A DNA stretch of 64,000 bases from Hydractinia symbiolongicarpus (GCF_029227915.1 NC_079884.1:6760001-6824000); one strand, 5' to 3'. Counted from the first letter of the stretch, positions 37,057 to 51,245 are shown. Made by a program: numbers and translations. Notes: a model not told the origin generated them from the sequence alone.

Positions 37057-38104
37057 ATCATGTCAAATTAAGAAGAATGTTTTTTCTTGGAGTCCAATTG
37101 TCTCCTTTATTACATTTATCAGGTGACAGTCCAAAGTTAGCTCAATTAAGTCCCACAGTCAATCGTTTCATAGTTAAAAGCGATGCAACCTAGTAATATC
37201 AGATAAATATGGCTAAATACATGTTGGTACGAATATGTGACCCAACCGTTGTAGCTCAAACGGACTGACACCGTTAGAAAGTCAATGAAATGTAGTTTTT
37301 GAAACTGTCGCTATTTCTTCAGCGCGCGATAACGGCTAGGATTGGTCCCACAATAAAAAAATGACTTTTTTATCATAATTCTTAAATAAAGCGCTTCCAC
37401 AGAGCCAAGTGTAATCGCTGATTTCCGGCAATCACGTCAAATTAAGAAGAATTTTTTTTCTTGGAGTCCATTTGTGTCATTTATGCCATTGATCAAGTCA
37501 CGGTCCAAATTTAGTTCAATTAAGTCCCACAGTCAATCGTTTTGCTGTTAAAAGCGATGCAAACTAGTAATATCAGATAAACATCGCTAAATACATGTTG
37601 CTACGAATATGTGACCCAACCGTTGAAACTCAAACGGACTGACACCGTTAGAAAGTCAATGAAATGCAGTTTTTGAAACTGTCGCTCTTTCTTCAGCGCG
37701 CGATAACGACTAGGATTGGTCCCACAGTAAAAAATGACTTTTTTATTTTAATTTTTAATTAAAACGCTACCACAGCGTCCAGTGTAATCGCTGAGGTTTG
37801 GCAATCATTTCATATTAAGAAGAATGTTATTTCTTGGAGTCCAATTGTCTCGCTTTTACATTCATAAGGTCACATCCATAATCAGTTCAATTAAGTCCCA
37901 CAGTCAATGGTTTCACTGTTAAAAGCCATACAACCTAGTAATATCAGAAAAATATCGCTAAATACATGTTGGTACGAATATGTGACCCAAACGTTGTAAC
38001 TCAAACGGATTGACGCCGTTAGAAAGTCAATGAAGTGTAGTTTTTGAAATTGTCTCTACTGCTTCAGCGCGGGATAACGGCTAGGATTGGTCCCACAGTA
38101 AGAA
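37057..38104 (+). repeat. Monomers bridging the 2156-bp and 1117-bp HORs
   Basis: Units at 37362 and 37735, plus the tail of 36988. The 37735 unit belongs to a distinctive variant type with ggcaatcatttcatatt, aggtcacatcc (shortened), gaagtgtag and ctctactgcttcagcgcggg. The same type recurs near 42130, 45105, 48890, 50065 and 63310, so it is a useful marker of segment movement. Confidence 0.8.
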
Positions 38105-39220
38105 TGACTTATTTATCTAAATTTTTAAATGAAGCGCTACCACAGCGCCCAGTGTAATCGCTGATTTCCGGCAATCATGTCAAATTAAGAAGAATTATTT
38201 TTTTGGAGTCCATTTGTGTCATTTATCACATTGACCAGGTCACGGTACAAATTTAGTTCAATTAAGTCCCACAGTCAATCGTTTCACTGTTAAAAGCGAT
38301 GCAAAATAGTAATATCAGATAAATATCGCTAAATACATGTTGGTACGAATATGTGACCCAACCGTTGAAACTCAAACGGACTGACACCGTTAAAAAGTCA
38401 ATTAAATGTAGTTTTTGAAACTGTTGCTATTTCTTCAGCGCGCGATAACGGGTAGGATTGGTCCCACAGTAAAAAACGACTTATTTATCTAAATTTTTAA
38501 ATGTAGCGCTACCACAGCGCCCAGTGTAATCGCTGATTTCCGGCAATCACGTTAAATTAAGAAGAATTTTTTTCTTGGAGTCCATTTGTGTCATTTATCA
38601 CATTGATCAAGTCACAGTTCAAAGTGAGTTCAATTAAGTTCAACAGTCAATCGTTTCACTACTAAAAGCGATGCAACCTAATAATATCAGATAAATATCG
38701 CTAAATACATGTTGGTATGAATATGTGACCCAACTGTTGAAACTCAAACGGACTGACACCGTTCGAAAGTCAATGAAATGTAGTTTTTGAAACTGTCGCT
38801 ATTTTTTCAGCGCGCGATAACGGGTAGGATTGGTCCCACAGTGAAGAACGACTTATTTATCTAAATTTTTAAATGAAGCGCTACCACAGCGCCCAGTGTA
38901 ATCGTTGATTTCCGGCAATCACGTCAAATTAAGAAGAATTTTTTTTCTTGGAGTCCAATTGTCTCACTTTCACATTTATAAGGTCGCAGTCCATAATCAG
39001 TTTAATTACGTCCCACAGTCAATGGTTTCACTGTTAAAAGCCATACAACCTAGTAATATCAGAAAAATATCGCTAAATACATGTTGGTACGAATATGTGA
39101 CCCAACCGTTGTAACTCAAGCGGACTGACACCGTTAGAAAGTCAATGAAATGTAGTTTTTGAAACTGTCGCTATTTCTTCAGCTCGCGATAACGGACAGG
39201 ATTGGTCCCACAGTAAAGAA
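38105..39220 (+). repeat. Three-unit HOR, copy 1 (1116 bp, more diverged)
   Basis: Units at 38105, 38477 and 38849 match 39221, 39593 and 39966 in order. Shared marks include cacagttcaaagtg, aagttcaacagtc and aataatatcag-like variants. The match is weaker than between copies 2 and 3. Confidence 0.72.
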
Positions 39221-40337
39221 CGACTTATTTATCTAATTTTTTAAGTGATGCGCTACCACAGCGCCCAGTGTAATCGCTGATTTCCGGCAATCATGTCAAA
39301 TTAAAAAAAAATTTTTTTTTGGAGTCCATTTGTGTCATTTATGACATTGATCAGGTCACGGTCCAAATTTAGTTCAATTAAGTCCCACAGTCAATCGTTT
39401 CATTGTTAAAAGCGATGCAAACTAGTGATATCAGATAAATATCGCGAAATACATGTTGGTACGAATATGTGACCCAACCGTTGAGACTCAAACAGACTGA
39501 CACCGTTAAAAAGTCAATGAAATGTAGTTTTTGAAACTGTCGCTATTTCTTCAGCGCGCGATAACGGGTAGGATTGGTCCCACAGTAAAGAACGACTTAT
39601 TTATCTAAATTTTTAAATGTAGCGCTACCACAGCGCCCAGTGTAATCGCTGATTTCCCGCAATCACGATAAATTAAAAAGAATTTTTTTTCTTGGAGTCC
39701 ATTTGTGTCATTTATCACATTGATAAAGTCACAGTTCAAAGTGAGTTCAATTAAGTTCAACAGTCAATCGTTTCACCGCTAAAAGCGATGCAACCTGATA
39801 ATATCAGATAAATATCGCTAAATACATGTTGGTACGAATATGTGACCCAACTGTTGAAACTCAAACGGACTGACACGGTTCGAAAGTCAATGAAATGTAG
39901 TTTTTGAAACTGTCGCTATTTTTTCAGCGCGCGATAACGGGTAGGATTGGTCCCACAGTAAAGAACGACTTATTTATCTAAATTTTTAAATGAAGCGCTA
40001 CGACAGCGCCCAGTGTAATCGCTGATTTCCGGCAATCACGTCAAACTAAGAAGAATTTTTTTTCTTGGAGTCCAATTGTCTCACTTTCACATTTATAAGA
40101 TCGCAGTCCATAATCAGTTCAATTACGTCCCACAGTCAATGGTTTCACTGTTAAAAGCCATACAACCTAGTAATATCAGAAAAATATCGCTAAATACATG
40201 TTGGTACGAAGATGTGACCCAACCGTTGTAACCCAAACGAATTGACACCGTTCGAAAGTCAATGAAATGTAGTTTTTGAAACTGTCGCTATTTCTTCAGC
40301 TCGCGATAACGGACAGGATTGGTCCCACAGTAAAGAA
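39221..40337 (+). repeat. Three-unit HOR, copy 2 (1117 bp)
   Basis: The markers cgataaatta (39666 and 40783), aagtgatgcgc, cctgataatatc and agctcgcgataacgg recur 1117 bp apart. Differences from copy 3 include gagactcaaacag versus gaaactcaaacgg and ttcccgc versus ttccggc. Confidence 0.87.
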
Positions 40338-41454
40338 CGACTTATTTGTCTAATTTTTTAAGTGATGCGCTACCACAGCGCCCAGTGTAATCGCTGATTT
40401 CCGGCAATCATGTCAAATTAAGAAAAAAATTTTTTTTGGAGTCCATTTGTGTCATTTATGACATTGATCAGGTCACGGTCCAAATTTAGTTCAATTAAGT
40501 CCCACAGTCAATCGTTTCATTGTTAAAAGCGATGCAAACTAGTGATATCAGATAAATATCGCTAAATACATGTTGGTACGAATATGTGACCCAACCGTTG
40601 AAACTCAAACGGACTGACACCGTTAAAAAGTCAATGAAATGTAGTTTTTGAAACTGTCGCTATTTCTTCAGCGCGCGATAACGGGTAGGATTGGTCCCAC
40701 AGTAAAGAACGACTTATTTATCTAAATTTTTAAATGTAGCGCTACCACAGCGCCCAGTGTAATCGCTGATTTCCGGCAATCACGATAAATTAAAAAGAAT
40801 TTTTTTTCTTGGAGTCCATTTGTGTCATTTATCACATTGATAAAGTCACAGTTCAAAGTGAGTTCAATTAAGTTCAACAGTCAATCGTTTCACTGCTAAA
40901 AGCGATGCAACCTGATAATATCAGATAAATATCGCTAAATACATGTTGGTACGAATATGTGACCCAACTGTTGAAACTCAAACGGACTGACACGGTTCGA
41001 AAGTCAATGAAATGTAGTTTTTGAAACTGTCGCTATTTTTTCAGCGCGCGATAACGGGTAGGATTGGTCCCACAGTAAAGAACGACTTATTTATCTAATT
41101 TTTTAAATGAAGCGCTACGACAGCGCCCAGTGTAATCGCTGATTTCCGGCAATCACGTCAAACTAAGAAGAATTTTTTTTCTTGGAGTCCAATTGTCTCA
41201 CTTTCACATTTATAAGGTCGCAGTCCATAATCAGTTCAATTACGTCCCACAGTCAATGGTTTCACTGTTAAAAGCCATACAACCTAGTAATATCAGAAAA
41301 ATATCGCTAAATACATGTTGGTACGAATATGTGACCCAACCGTTGTAACTCAAACGGATTGACACAGTTAGAAAGTCAATGAAATGTAGTTTTTGAAACT
41401 TTCGCTATTTCTTCAGCTCGCGATAACGGACAGGATTGGTCCCACAGTAAAGAA
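40338..41454 (+). repeat. Three-unit HOR, copy 3 (1117 bp)
   Basis: Tandem copy of the block above; unit starts are 40338, 40710 and 41083. Its third unit carries gctacgacagcg, as does the third unit of copy 2. The block ends where the 2976-bp HOR begins, and the agctcgcgataacgg variant is carried over into that HOR. Confidence 0.87.
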
Positions 41455-44310
41455 CGACTTATTTATCTAATTTTTTTAAGTGAAGCGCTACCACAGCGCC
41501 CAGTGTAATCGCTGATTTCCGACAATCATGTCAAATTAAGAAGAATTTTTTTTTTGGAGTCCATTTGTGTCATTTATGACATTGATCAGGTCACGGTCCA
41601 AATTTAGTTCAATTAAGTCCCACAGTCAATCGTTTCATTGTTAAAAGCGATGCAAACTAGTAATATCAGATAAATATTGCTAAATACATGTTGGTACGAA
41701 TATGTGACCCAACCGTTGAAACTCAAACGGACTGACACCGTTAGAAAGTCAATGAAATATAGCTTTTGAAACTGTCGCTATTTCTTCAGCGCGCGATAAC
41801 GGCTAGGATTGGTCCCACAGTAAAAAATGACTTTTTTATTTTAATTTTTAATTGAAACGCTACCACAGCGCCCAGTGTAATCGCTGAGTTTCGGCAATCA
41901 TTTCATATTAAGAAGAATGTTATTTCTTGGAGTCCAATTGTCTCGCTTTTACATTTATAAGGTCACATCCATAATCAGTTTAATTAAGTCCCACAGTCAG
42001 TCGTTTCACTGTTAAAAGCCATACAACCTAGAAATATCAGAAAAATATCGCTAAAAACATGTTAGTACGAATATGTGACCCAACCGTTGTAACTCAAACG
42101 GATTGACGCCGTTAGAAATTCAATGAAGTGTAGTTTTTGAAATTGTCTCTACTGCTTCAGCGCGGGATAACGGCTAGGATTGGTCCCACAGTAAGAAATG
42201 ACTTATTTATCTAAATTTTTAAATGAAGCGCTACCACAGCGCCCAGTGTAATCGCTGATTTCCGGCAATCACGTCAAATTAGGAAGAATGTTTTTTCTTG
42301 GAGTCCAATTGTCTCATTTATCACATTTATCAGGGCACAGACCAAAGTTAGTTCAATTAAATCCCACAGTCAATCGTTTCACTGTTAAAAGCGATGCAAC
42401 CTAGTAATATCAGATAAATATCGCTAAATACATGTTGGTACGAATATGTGACCCAACCGTTGAAACTCAAACGGACTGACACCGTTGGAAAGTCAATGAA
42501 ATGTAGTTTTTGAAACTGTCGCTATTTCTTAAGCGCGCGATAACAGCTAGAATTGGTCCCACAGTAAAAAATGACTTTTTTATCTTAATTTTAAATTGAA
42601 GCGCTACCACAGCACCCAGTGTAATCGCTAAGTTTCAGCAATCATTTCATATTAAGAAGAATGTTATTTCTTGGAGTCCAATTGTCTCACTTTCACATTT
42701 ATAAGGTCACAGTCAATAATCAGTTCAATTAAGTCCCACAGTCAATGGTTTCACTGTTAAAAGCCATACAACCTAGTAATATCAGAAAAATATCGCTAAA
42801 TACATGTTGGTACGAATATGTGACCCAACCGTTGTAAGTAAAACGGATTGACACCGTTAGAAAGTCAATGAATTGTAGTTTTTGAAACTGTCGCTATTTC
42901 TTCAGCGCGCGATAACGGCTAGGTTTGCTCCCACAGTAAAGAACGACTTATTTATCTAATTTTTTTAAGTGAAGCGCTACCACAGCGCCCAGCGTAATCG
43001 CTGATTTCCGGCAATCATGTCAAATTAAGAAGAATTTTTTTTGGAGTCCAATTTCCTCATTTATCACATTTATCAGGTCAGAGTCCAAAGTTAGTTCAAT
43101 TAAATCCTACAGTCAATCGTTTCACTGTTAAAAGCGATGCAACCTAGTAATATCAGATAAATATCGCTAAATACATGTTGGTACGAATATGTGACCCAAC
43201 CATTGAAACTCAAACGGACTGACACCGTTAGAAAGTCAATGAAATGTAGTTTTTGAAACTGTCGCTATTTCTTAAGCGCGCGATAACAGCTAGGATTGGT
43301 CTCACAGTAAAAAATGACTTTTTTATCTTAATTTTTAATTGAAGCGTTACCACAGCGCCCAGTGTAATCGCTGAGTTTCGGCAATCATTTCATATTAAGA
43401 AGAATGTTATTTCTTTGAGACCAATTGTCTCACTTTCACATTTACAAGGTCACAGTCCATAATCAGTTCAATTAAGTCCCACAGTCAATGGTTTCACTGT
43501 TAAAAGCCACACAACCTAGTAATATCAGAAAAATGTCGCTAAATACATGTTGGTACGAATATGTGACCCAACCCTTGTAACTCAAACGGATTGATACCGT
43601 TAGAAAGTCAATGAAGTGTAGTTTTTGAAACTGTCGCTATTTCTTAAGCGCGCGATAACAGCTAGGATTGGTCCCACAGTAAAAAATGACTTTTTATCTT
43701 AATTTTTAATTGAAGCGCTACCAAAGCGCCCAGTGTAATCGCTGAGTTTCGACAATCATTTTATATTAAGAAAAATGTTATTTCTTGGAGTCCAATTGTC
43801 TCACTTTCACATTTATAAGGTCACAGTCCATAATCAGTTCAATTAAGTACCACAGTCAATCGTTTCACTGTTAAAAGCCACAAAACCTAGTAATATCAGA
43901 AAAATATCGCTAAATACATGTTGGTACGAATATGTGACCCAACCGTTGTAACTCAAACGGATTGACACCGTTACAAAGTCAATGAAATGTAGTTTTTGAA
44001 ACTGTCGCTATTTCTTCAGCGCGCGATAATGGACAGGATTGGTCCCACAGTAAAGAACGACTTATTTATCTAATTTTTTTAAGTGAAGCGCTACGACAGC
44101 GCCCAGTGTAATCGCTGATTTTCGGCAATCACGTCAAATTAAAAAGAATTTTTTTTCTTGGAGTCCAATTGTCTCACTTTCACATTTATAAGGTCGCAGT
44201 CCATAATCACTTCAATTAAGTCCCACAGTCAAGGATTTCACTGTTAAAAGCCATACAACCTAGTAATATCAGAAAAATATCGCTAAATACATGTTGGTAC
44301 GAAGATGTGA
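41335..44310 (+). repeat. Eight-unit HOR, copy 1 (2976 bp)
   Basis: Copies are offset by exactly 2976 bp (8 x 372). The marker gacacagtta is at 41361 and 44337, cattgaaact at 43201 and 46177, and aatcacttca at 44205 and 47181. I noticed about five single-base differences over the block: gaaactg/gaagctg, tttaatt/ttcaatt, accgttgg/accattgg, gttacaaag/gttagaaag and ctacgacag/ctaccacag. The left edge falls between 41330 and 41361, since gaatatg before it does not match gaagatg at the other junctions. Confidence 0.93.
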
Positions 44311-47286
44311 CCCAACCGTTGTAACTCAAACGGATTGACACAGTTAGAAAGTCAATGAAATGTAGTTTTTGAAACTTTCGCTATTTCTTCAGCTCGCGAT
44401 AACGGACAGGATTGGTCCCACAGTAAAGAACGACTTATTTATCTAATTTTTTTAAGTGAAGCGCTACCACAGCGCCCAGTGTAATCGCTGATTTCCGACA
44501 ATCATGTCAAATTAAGAAGAATTTTTTTTTTGGAGTCCATTTGTGTCATTTATGACATTGATCAGGTCACGGTCCAAATTTAGTTCAATTAAGTCCCACA
44601 GTCAATCGTTTCATTGTTAAAAGCGATGCAAACTAGTAATATCAGATAAATATTGCTAAATACATGTTGGTACGAATATGTGACCCAACCGTTGAAACTC
44701 AAACGGACTGACACCGTTAGAAAGTCAATGAAATATAGCTTTTGAAGCTGTCGCTATTTCTTCAGCGCGCGATAACGGCTAGGATTGGTCCCACAGTAAA
44801 AAATGACTTTTTTATTTTAATTTTTAATTGAAACGCTACCACAGCGCCCAGTGTAATCGCTGAGTTTCGGCAATCATTTCATATTAAGAAGAATGTTATT
44901 TCTTGGAGTCCAATTGTCTCGCTTTTACATTTATAAGGTCACATCCATAATCAGTTCAATTAAGTCCCACAGTCAGTCGTTTCACTGTTAAAAGCCATAC
45001 AACCTAGAAATATCAGAAAAATATCGCTAAAAACATGTTAGTACGAATATGTGACCCAACCGTTGTAACTCAAACGGATTGACGCCGTTAGAAATTCAAT
45101 GAAGTGTAGTTTTTGAAATTGTCTCTACTGCTTCAGCGCGGGATAACGGCTAGGATTGGTCCCACAGTAAGAAATGACTTATTTATCTAAATTTTTAAAT
45201 GAAGCGCTACCACAGCGCCCAGTGTAATCGCTGATTTCCGGCAATCACGTCAAATTAGGAAGAATGTTTTTTCTTGGAGTCCAATTGTCTCATTTATCAC
45301 ATTTATCAGGGCACAGACCAAAGTTAGTTCAATTAAATCCCACAGTCAATCGTTTCACTGTTAAAAGCGATGCAACCTAGTAATATCAGATAAATATCGC
45401 TAAATACATGTTGGTACGAATATGTGACCCAACCGTTGAAACTCAAACGGACTGACACCATTGGAAAGTCAATGAAATGTAGTTTTTGAAACTGTCGCTA
45501 TTTCTTAAGCGCGCGATAACAGCTAGAATTGGTCCCACAGTAAAAAATGACTTTTTTATCTTAATTTTAAATTGAAGCGCTACCACAGCACCCAGTGTAA
45601 TCGCTAAGTTTCAGCAATCATTTCATATTAAGAAGAATGTTATTTCTTGGAGTCCAATTGTCTCACTTTCACATTTATAAGGTCACAGTCAATAATCAGT
45701 TCAATTAAGTCCCACAGTCAATGGTTTCACTGTTAAAAGCCATACAACCTAGTAATATCAGAAAAATATCGCTAAATACATGTTGGTACGAATATGTGAC
45801 CCAACCGTTGTAAGTAAAACGGATTGACACCGTTAGAAAGTCAATGAATTGTAGTTTTTGAAACTGTCGCTATTTCTTCAGCGCGCGATAACGGCTAGGT
45901 TTGCTCCCACAGTAAAGAACGACTTATTTATCTAATTTTTTTAAGTGAAGCGCTACCACAGCGCCCAGCGTAATCGCTGATTTCCGGCAATCATGTCAAA
46001 TTAAGAAGAATTTTTTTTGGAGTCCAATTTCCTCATTTATCACATTTATCAGGTCAGAGTCCAAAGTTAGTTCAATTAAATCCTACAGTCAATCGTTTCA
46101 CTGTTAAAAGCGATGCAACCTAGTAATATCAGATAAATATCGCTAAATACATGTTGGTACGAATATGTGACCCAACCATTGAAACTCAAACGGACTGACA
46201 CCGTTAGAAAGTCAATGAAATGTAGTTTTTGAAACTGTCGCTATTTCTTAAGCGCGCGATAACAGCTAGGATTGGTCTCACAGTAAAAAATGACTTTTTT
46301 ATCTTAATTTTTAATTGAAGCGTTACCACAGCGCCCAGTGTAATCGCTGAGTTTCGGCAATCATTTCATATTAAGAAGAATGTTATTTCTTTGAGACCAA
46401 TTGTCTCACTTTCACATTTACAAGGTCACAGTCCATAATCAGTTCAATTAAGTCCCACAGTCAATGGTTTCACTGTTAAAAGCCACACAACCTAGTAATA
46501 TCAGAAAAATGTCGCTAAATACATGTTGGTACGAATATGTGACCCAACCCTTGTAACTCAAACGGATTGATACCGTTAGAAAGTCAATGAAGTGTAGTTT
46601 TTGAAACTGTCGCTATTTCTTAAGCGCGCGATAACAGCTAGGATTGGTCCCACAGTAAAAAATGACTTTTTATCTTAATTTTTAATTGAAGCGCTACCAA
46701 AGCGCCCAGTGTAATCGCTGAGTTTCGACAATCATTTTATATTAAGAAAAATGTTATTTCTTGGAGTCCAATTGTCTCACTTTCACATTTATAAGGTCAC
46801 AGTCCATAATCAGTTCAATTAAGTACCACAGTCAATCGTTTCACTGTTAAAAGCCACAAAACCTAGTAATATCAGAAAAATATCGCTAAATACATGTTGG
46901 TACGAATATGTGACCCAACCGTTGTAACTCAAACGGATTGACACCGTTAGAAAGTCAATGAAATGTAGTTTTTGAAACTGTCGCTATTTCTTCAGCGCGC
47001 GATAATGGACAGGATTGGTCCCACAGTAAAGAACGACTTATTTATCTAATTTTTTTAAGTGAAGCGCTACCACAGCGCCCAGTGTAATCGCTGATTTTCG
47101 GCAATCACGTCAAATTAAAAAGAATTTTTTTTCTTGGAGTCCAATTGTCTCACTTTCACATTTATAAGGTCGCAGTCCATAATCACTTCAATTAAGTCCC
47201 ACAGTCAAGGATTTCACTGTTAAAAGCCATACAACCTAGTAATATCAGAAAAATATCGCTAAATACATGTTGGTACGAAGATGTGA
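44311..47286 (+). repeat. Eight-unit HOR, copy 2 (2976 bp)
   Basis: Tandem copy of the preceding block, with unit starts at 44431, 44804, 45175, 45548, 45920, 46291, 46663 and 47034. The order of variants is the same, including a unit with ttttttttggagtccaattt and one with cccttgtaactc and gattgatacc. The match stops after about 47300, where gacaccgtta replaces gacacagtta. Confidence 0.93.
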
Positions 47287-48525
47287 CCCAACCGTTGTAA
47301 CTCAAACGGATTGACACCGTTAGAAAGTCAATGAAATGTAGTTTTTGAAACTGTCGCTATTTCTTCAGCGTGCGATAACGGACAGGATTTGTCCCACAGT
47401 AAAGAACGACTTATTTATCTAATTTTTTTAAGTGAAACGCTACCACAGCGCCCAGTGTAATCGCTGATTTTCGGCAATCACGTCAAATTAAAAAGAATTT
47501 TTTTTCTTGGAGTCCAATTGTCTCACTTTCACATTTATAAGGTCGCAGTCCATAATCACTTCAATTAAGTACCACAGTCAATCGTTTCACTGTTAAAAGC
47601 CACAAAACCTAGTAATATCAGAAAAATATCGCTAAATACATGTTGGTACGAATATGTGACCCAACCGTTGTAACTCAAACGGATTGACACCGTTAGAAAG
47701 TCAATGAAATGTAGTTTTTGAAACTGTCGCTATTTCTTCAGCGCGCGATAATGGACAGGATTGGTCCCACAGTAAAGAACGACTTATTTATCTAATTTTT
47801 TTAAGTGAAGCGCTACCACAGCGCCCATTGTAATCGCTGATTTTCGGCAATCACGTCAAATTAAAAAGAATTTTTTTTCTTGGAGTCCAATTGTCTCACT
47901 TTCACATTTATAAGGTCGCAGTCCATAATCACTTCAATTAAGTCCCACAGTCAAGGATTTCACTGTTAAAAGCCATACAACCTAGTAATATCAGAAAAAT
48001 ATCGCTAAATACATGTTGGTACGAAGATGTGACCCAACCGTTGTAACTCAAACGGATTGACACCGTTAGAAAGTCAATGAAATGTAGTTTTTGAAACTGT
48101 CGCTATTTCTTCAGCGTGCGATAACGGACAGGATTTGTCCCACAGTAAAGAACGACTTATTTATCTAATTTTTTTAAGTGAAACGCTACCACAGCGCCCA
48201 GTGTAATCGCTGATTTTCGGCAATCACGTCAAATTAAAAAGAATTTTTTTTCTTGGAGTCCAATTGTCTCACTTTCACATTTATAAGGTCGCAGTCCATA
48301 ATCACTTCAATTAAGTCCCACAGTCAATGACTTCACTGTTAAAAGCCATACAACCTAGTAATATCAGAAAAATATCGCTAAATACATGTTGGTACGAAGA
48401 TGTGATCCAACCGTTGTAACTCAAAAGGATTGACACCGTTAGAAAGTCAATGAAATGTAGTTTTTGAAACTGTCGCTATTTCTTCAGCGTGCGATAACGA
48501 ATAGGATTGGTCCCACAGTAAAAAA
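47034..48525 (+). repeat. Two-unit HOR, period 746 bp, two copies
   Basis: The tandem pairs are units 47034/47407 and 47780/48153. The marker caaggatttcac is at 47206 and 47952, and gcgtgcgataacggacagg with ggatttgtccc also recurs. The right-hand members differ in the stretch after cacttcaattaag (accacagtcaatcg against cccacagtcaatgac), so one of them was later altered by exchange. Confidence 0.83.
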
Positions 48526-49030
48526 TGACTTTTTTATTTTAATTATTAATTGAAAGGCTACCACAGCGCCCAGTGTAATCGCTGATTTCCGGCAATCACG
48601 TCAAATTAAAAAGAATTTTTTTTCTTGGAGTCCAATTGTCTCACTTTTACATTTATAAGGTTGCAGTCCATAATCAGTTCAATTAAGTCCAATTGTCTCA
48701 CTTTAACATTTATAAGGTCACAGTCCTTAATCAGTTCAATTAAGTCCCACAGTCAATCGTTTCACTGTTAAAAGCCATACAACCTAGTAATATCAGAAAA
48801 ATATCGCTAAAAACATGTTGGTAGGAATATGTGACCCAACCGTTGTAACTCAAACGGATTGACACCGTTAGAAAGTCAATGAAGTGTAGTTTTTGAAATG
48901 GTCTCTACTGCTTCAGCGCGGGATAACGGCTAGGATTGGTCCCACAGTAAGAAATGACTTATTTATCTAAGTTTTTAAATGAAGCGCTACCACAGCGCCC
49001 AGTGTAATCGCTGATTTCCGGCAATCACGT
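47857..49030 (+). repeat. Three-unit HOR, copy 1 (1174 bp, contains a 57-bp duplication)
   Basis: The offset to the next copy is 1174 bp (caaggatttcac at 47952 and 49126). It exceeds three units by 57 bp because the unit at 48526 holds an internal duplication. The segment overlaps the second pair of the 746-bp HOR, showing two duplication events in succession. Confidence 0.88.
48631..48744 (+). repeat. 57-bp internal tandem duplication within a monomer (first instance)
   Basis: The stretch from tccaattgtctcac to cagttcaattaag occurs twice in a row, at 48631 and 48688. The two halves differ at a few bases (ttttacat/tttaacat, ggttgc/ggtcac, ccataatc/ccttaatc). The unit is 429 bp long as a result. 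The repeated stretch is the variable segment of the monomer. Confidence 0.92.
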
Positions 49031-50204
49031 CAAATTAAAAAGAATTTTTTTTCTTGGAGTCCAATTGTCTCACTTTCACATTTATAAGGTCGCAGTCCAT
49101 AATCACTTCAATTAAGTCCCACAGTCAAGGATTTCACTGTTAAAAGCCATACAACCTAGTAATATCAGAAAAATATCGCTAAATACATGTTGGTACGAAG
49201 ATGTGACCCAACCGTTGTAACTCAAACGGATTGACACCGTTAGAAAGTCAATGAAATGTAGTTTTTGAAACTGTCGCTATTTCTTCAGCGTGCGATAACG
49301 GACAGGATTTGTCCCACAGTAAAGAACGACTTATTTATCTAATTTTTTTAAGTGAAACGCTACCACAGCGCCCAGTGTAATCGCTGATTTTCGGCAATCA
49401 CGTCAAATTAAAAAGAATTTTTTTTCTTGGAGTCCAATTGTCTCACTTTCACATTTATAAGGTCGCAGTCCATAATCACTTCAATTAAGTCCCACAGTCA
49501 ATGACTTCACTGTTAAAAGCCATACAACCTAGTAATATCAGAAAAATATCGCTAAATACATGTTGGTACGAAGATGTGATCCAACCGTTGTAACTCAAAA
49601 GGATTGACACCGTTAGAAAGTCAATGAAATGTAGTTTTTGAAACTGTCGCTATTTCTTCAGCGTGCGATAACGAATAGGATTGGTCCCACAGTAAAAAAT
49701 GACTTTTTTATTTTAATTATTAATTGAAAGGCTACCACAGCGCCCAGTGTAATCGCTGATTTCCGGCAATCACGTCAAATTAAAAAGAATTTTTTTTCTT
49801 GGAGTCCAATTGTCTCACTTTTACATTTATAAGGTTGCAGTCCATAATCAGTTCAATTAAGTCCAATTGTCTCACTTTAACATTTATAAGGTCACAGTCC
49901 TTAATCAGTTCAATTAAGTCCCACAGTCAATCGTTTCACTGTTAAAAGCCATACAACCTAGTAATATCAGAAAAATATCGCTAAAAACATGTTGGTAGGA
50001 ATATGTGACCCAACCGTTGTAACTCAAACGGATTGACACCGTTAGAAAGTCAATGAAGTGTAGTTTTTGAAATGGTCTCTACTGCTTCAGCGCGGGATAA
50101 CGGCTAGGATTGGTCCCACAGTAAGAAATGACTTATTTATCTAAGTTTTTAAATGAAGCGCTACCACAGCGCCCAGTGTAATCGCTGATTTCCGGCAATC
50201 ACGT
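49031..50204 (+). repeat. Three-unit HOR, copy 2 (1174 bp, contains a 57-bp duplication)
   Basis: Tandem copy of the preceding segment; units start at about 49327, 49700 (429 bp) and 50129. The match stops just after 50205, where aaattaagaag and ttggggtccaattgcctc replace aaattaaaaag and ttggagtccaattgtctc. Confidence 0.88.
49805..49918 (+). repeat. 57-bp internal tandem duplication (second instance)
   Basis: Same structure as at 48631, carried in copy 2 of the 1174-bp HOR, with the second half starting at 49862 and the same internal differences between halves. Confidence 0.92.
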
Positions 50205-51245
50205 CAAATTAAGAAGAATGTTTTTTCTTGGGGTCCAATTGCCTCATTTATCACATTTATCAGGGCACAGTCCAAAGTTAGTTCAATTAAATCCCACAGT
50301 CAATCGTTTCACTGTTAAAAGCGATGCAACCTATTAATATCAGACAAATATCGCTAAATACATGTTGGTACGAATATGTGACACAACCGTTGAAACTCAA
50401 ACGGACTGACACCGTTAGAAATTCAATGAAATGTAGTTTTTGAAACTTTCGCTATTTCTAAAGCGCGCGATAACAGCTAAGATTGGTCCCACAGTAAAGA
50501 ATGACTTTTTTATCTTAATTTTAAATTGAAGCGCTACCACAGCGCCCAGTGTAATCGCTGAGTTTCGGCAATCATTTTATATTAAGAAGAATGTTATTTC
50601 TTGGAGTCCAATTGTCTCACTTTTACATTTATAAGGTCACAGTCCATAATCAGTTCAATTAAGTCCCACAGTCAATGGTTTTACTGTTAAAAGCCATACA
50701 ACCTAGTAATATCAGAAAAATATCGCTAAATACATGTTGGTACGAATATGTGACCCAACTGTTGTAAGTAAAACGGATTGACACCGTTAGAAAGTCAATG
50801 AAATGTAGTTTTTGAAACTGTCGCTATTCTTTCAGCGCACGATAACGGGTAGGATTGGTCCCACAGTAAAGAACGACTTATTTATCTAATTTTTTAAATG
50901 AAGCGCTACCACAGCGCCCAGTGTAATCGCTGATTTCCGGCAATCATGTCAAATTAAAAAGAATTATTTTTTTGGAGTCCATTTGTGTCATTTATCACAT
51001 TGACCAGGTCACGGTCCAAATTTAGTTTAATTTAGTCCCACAGTCAATCGTTTCACTGTTAAAAGCGATGCAAACTAGTAATATCAGATAAAGATCGCTA
51101 AATACATGTTGGTACGAATATGTGACCCAACCGTTGAAACTCAAACGGACTGACACCGTTAAAAAGTCAATGAAATGTAGTTTTTGAAACTGTCGCTATT
51201 TCTTTAGCGCGCGATAACGGGTAGGATTTGTCCCACAGTAAAGAA
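50205..51245 (+). repeat. Monomers bridging the 1174-bp HOR and the dimer region
   Basis: Units at 50502 and 50874 plus the end of 50129. They carry ggggtccaattgcctc, ctaaagcgcgcgataacagc and the rare cagataaagatcgc variant (51091). The last of these recurs at 57420 and 63961 and marks segments that have been copied over long distances. Confidence 0.8.

Noticed and set aside
38905-39114. Open frame of 69 codons
   Set aside because: It begins at a TTG created by one substitution (gctgat to gttgat) inside a monomer and is closed in nearly all other units. There is no coding evidence.
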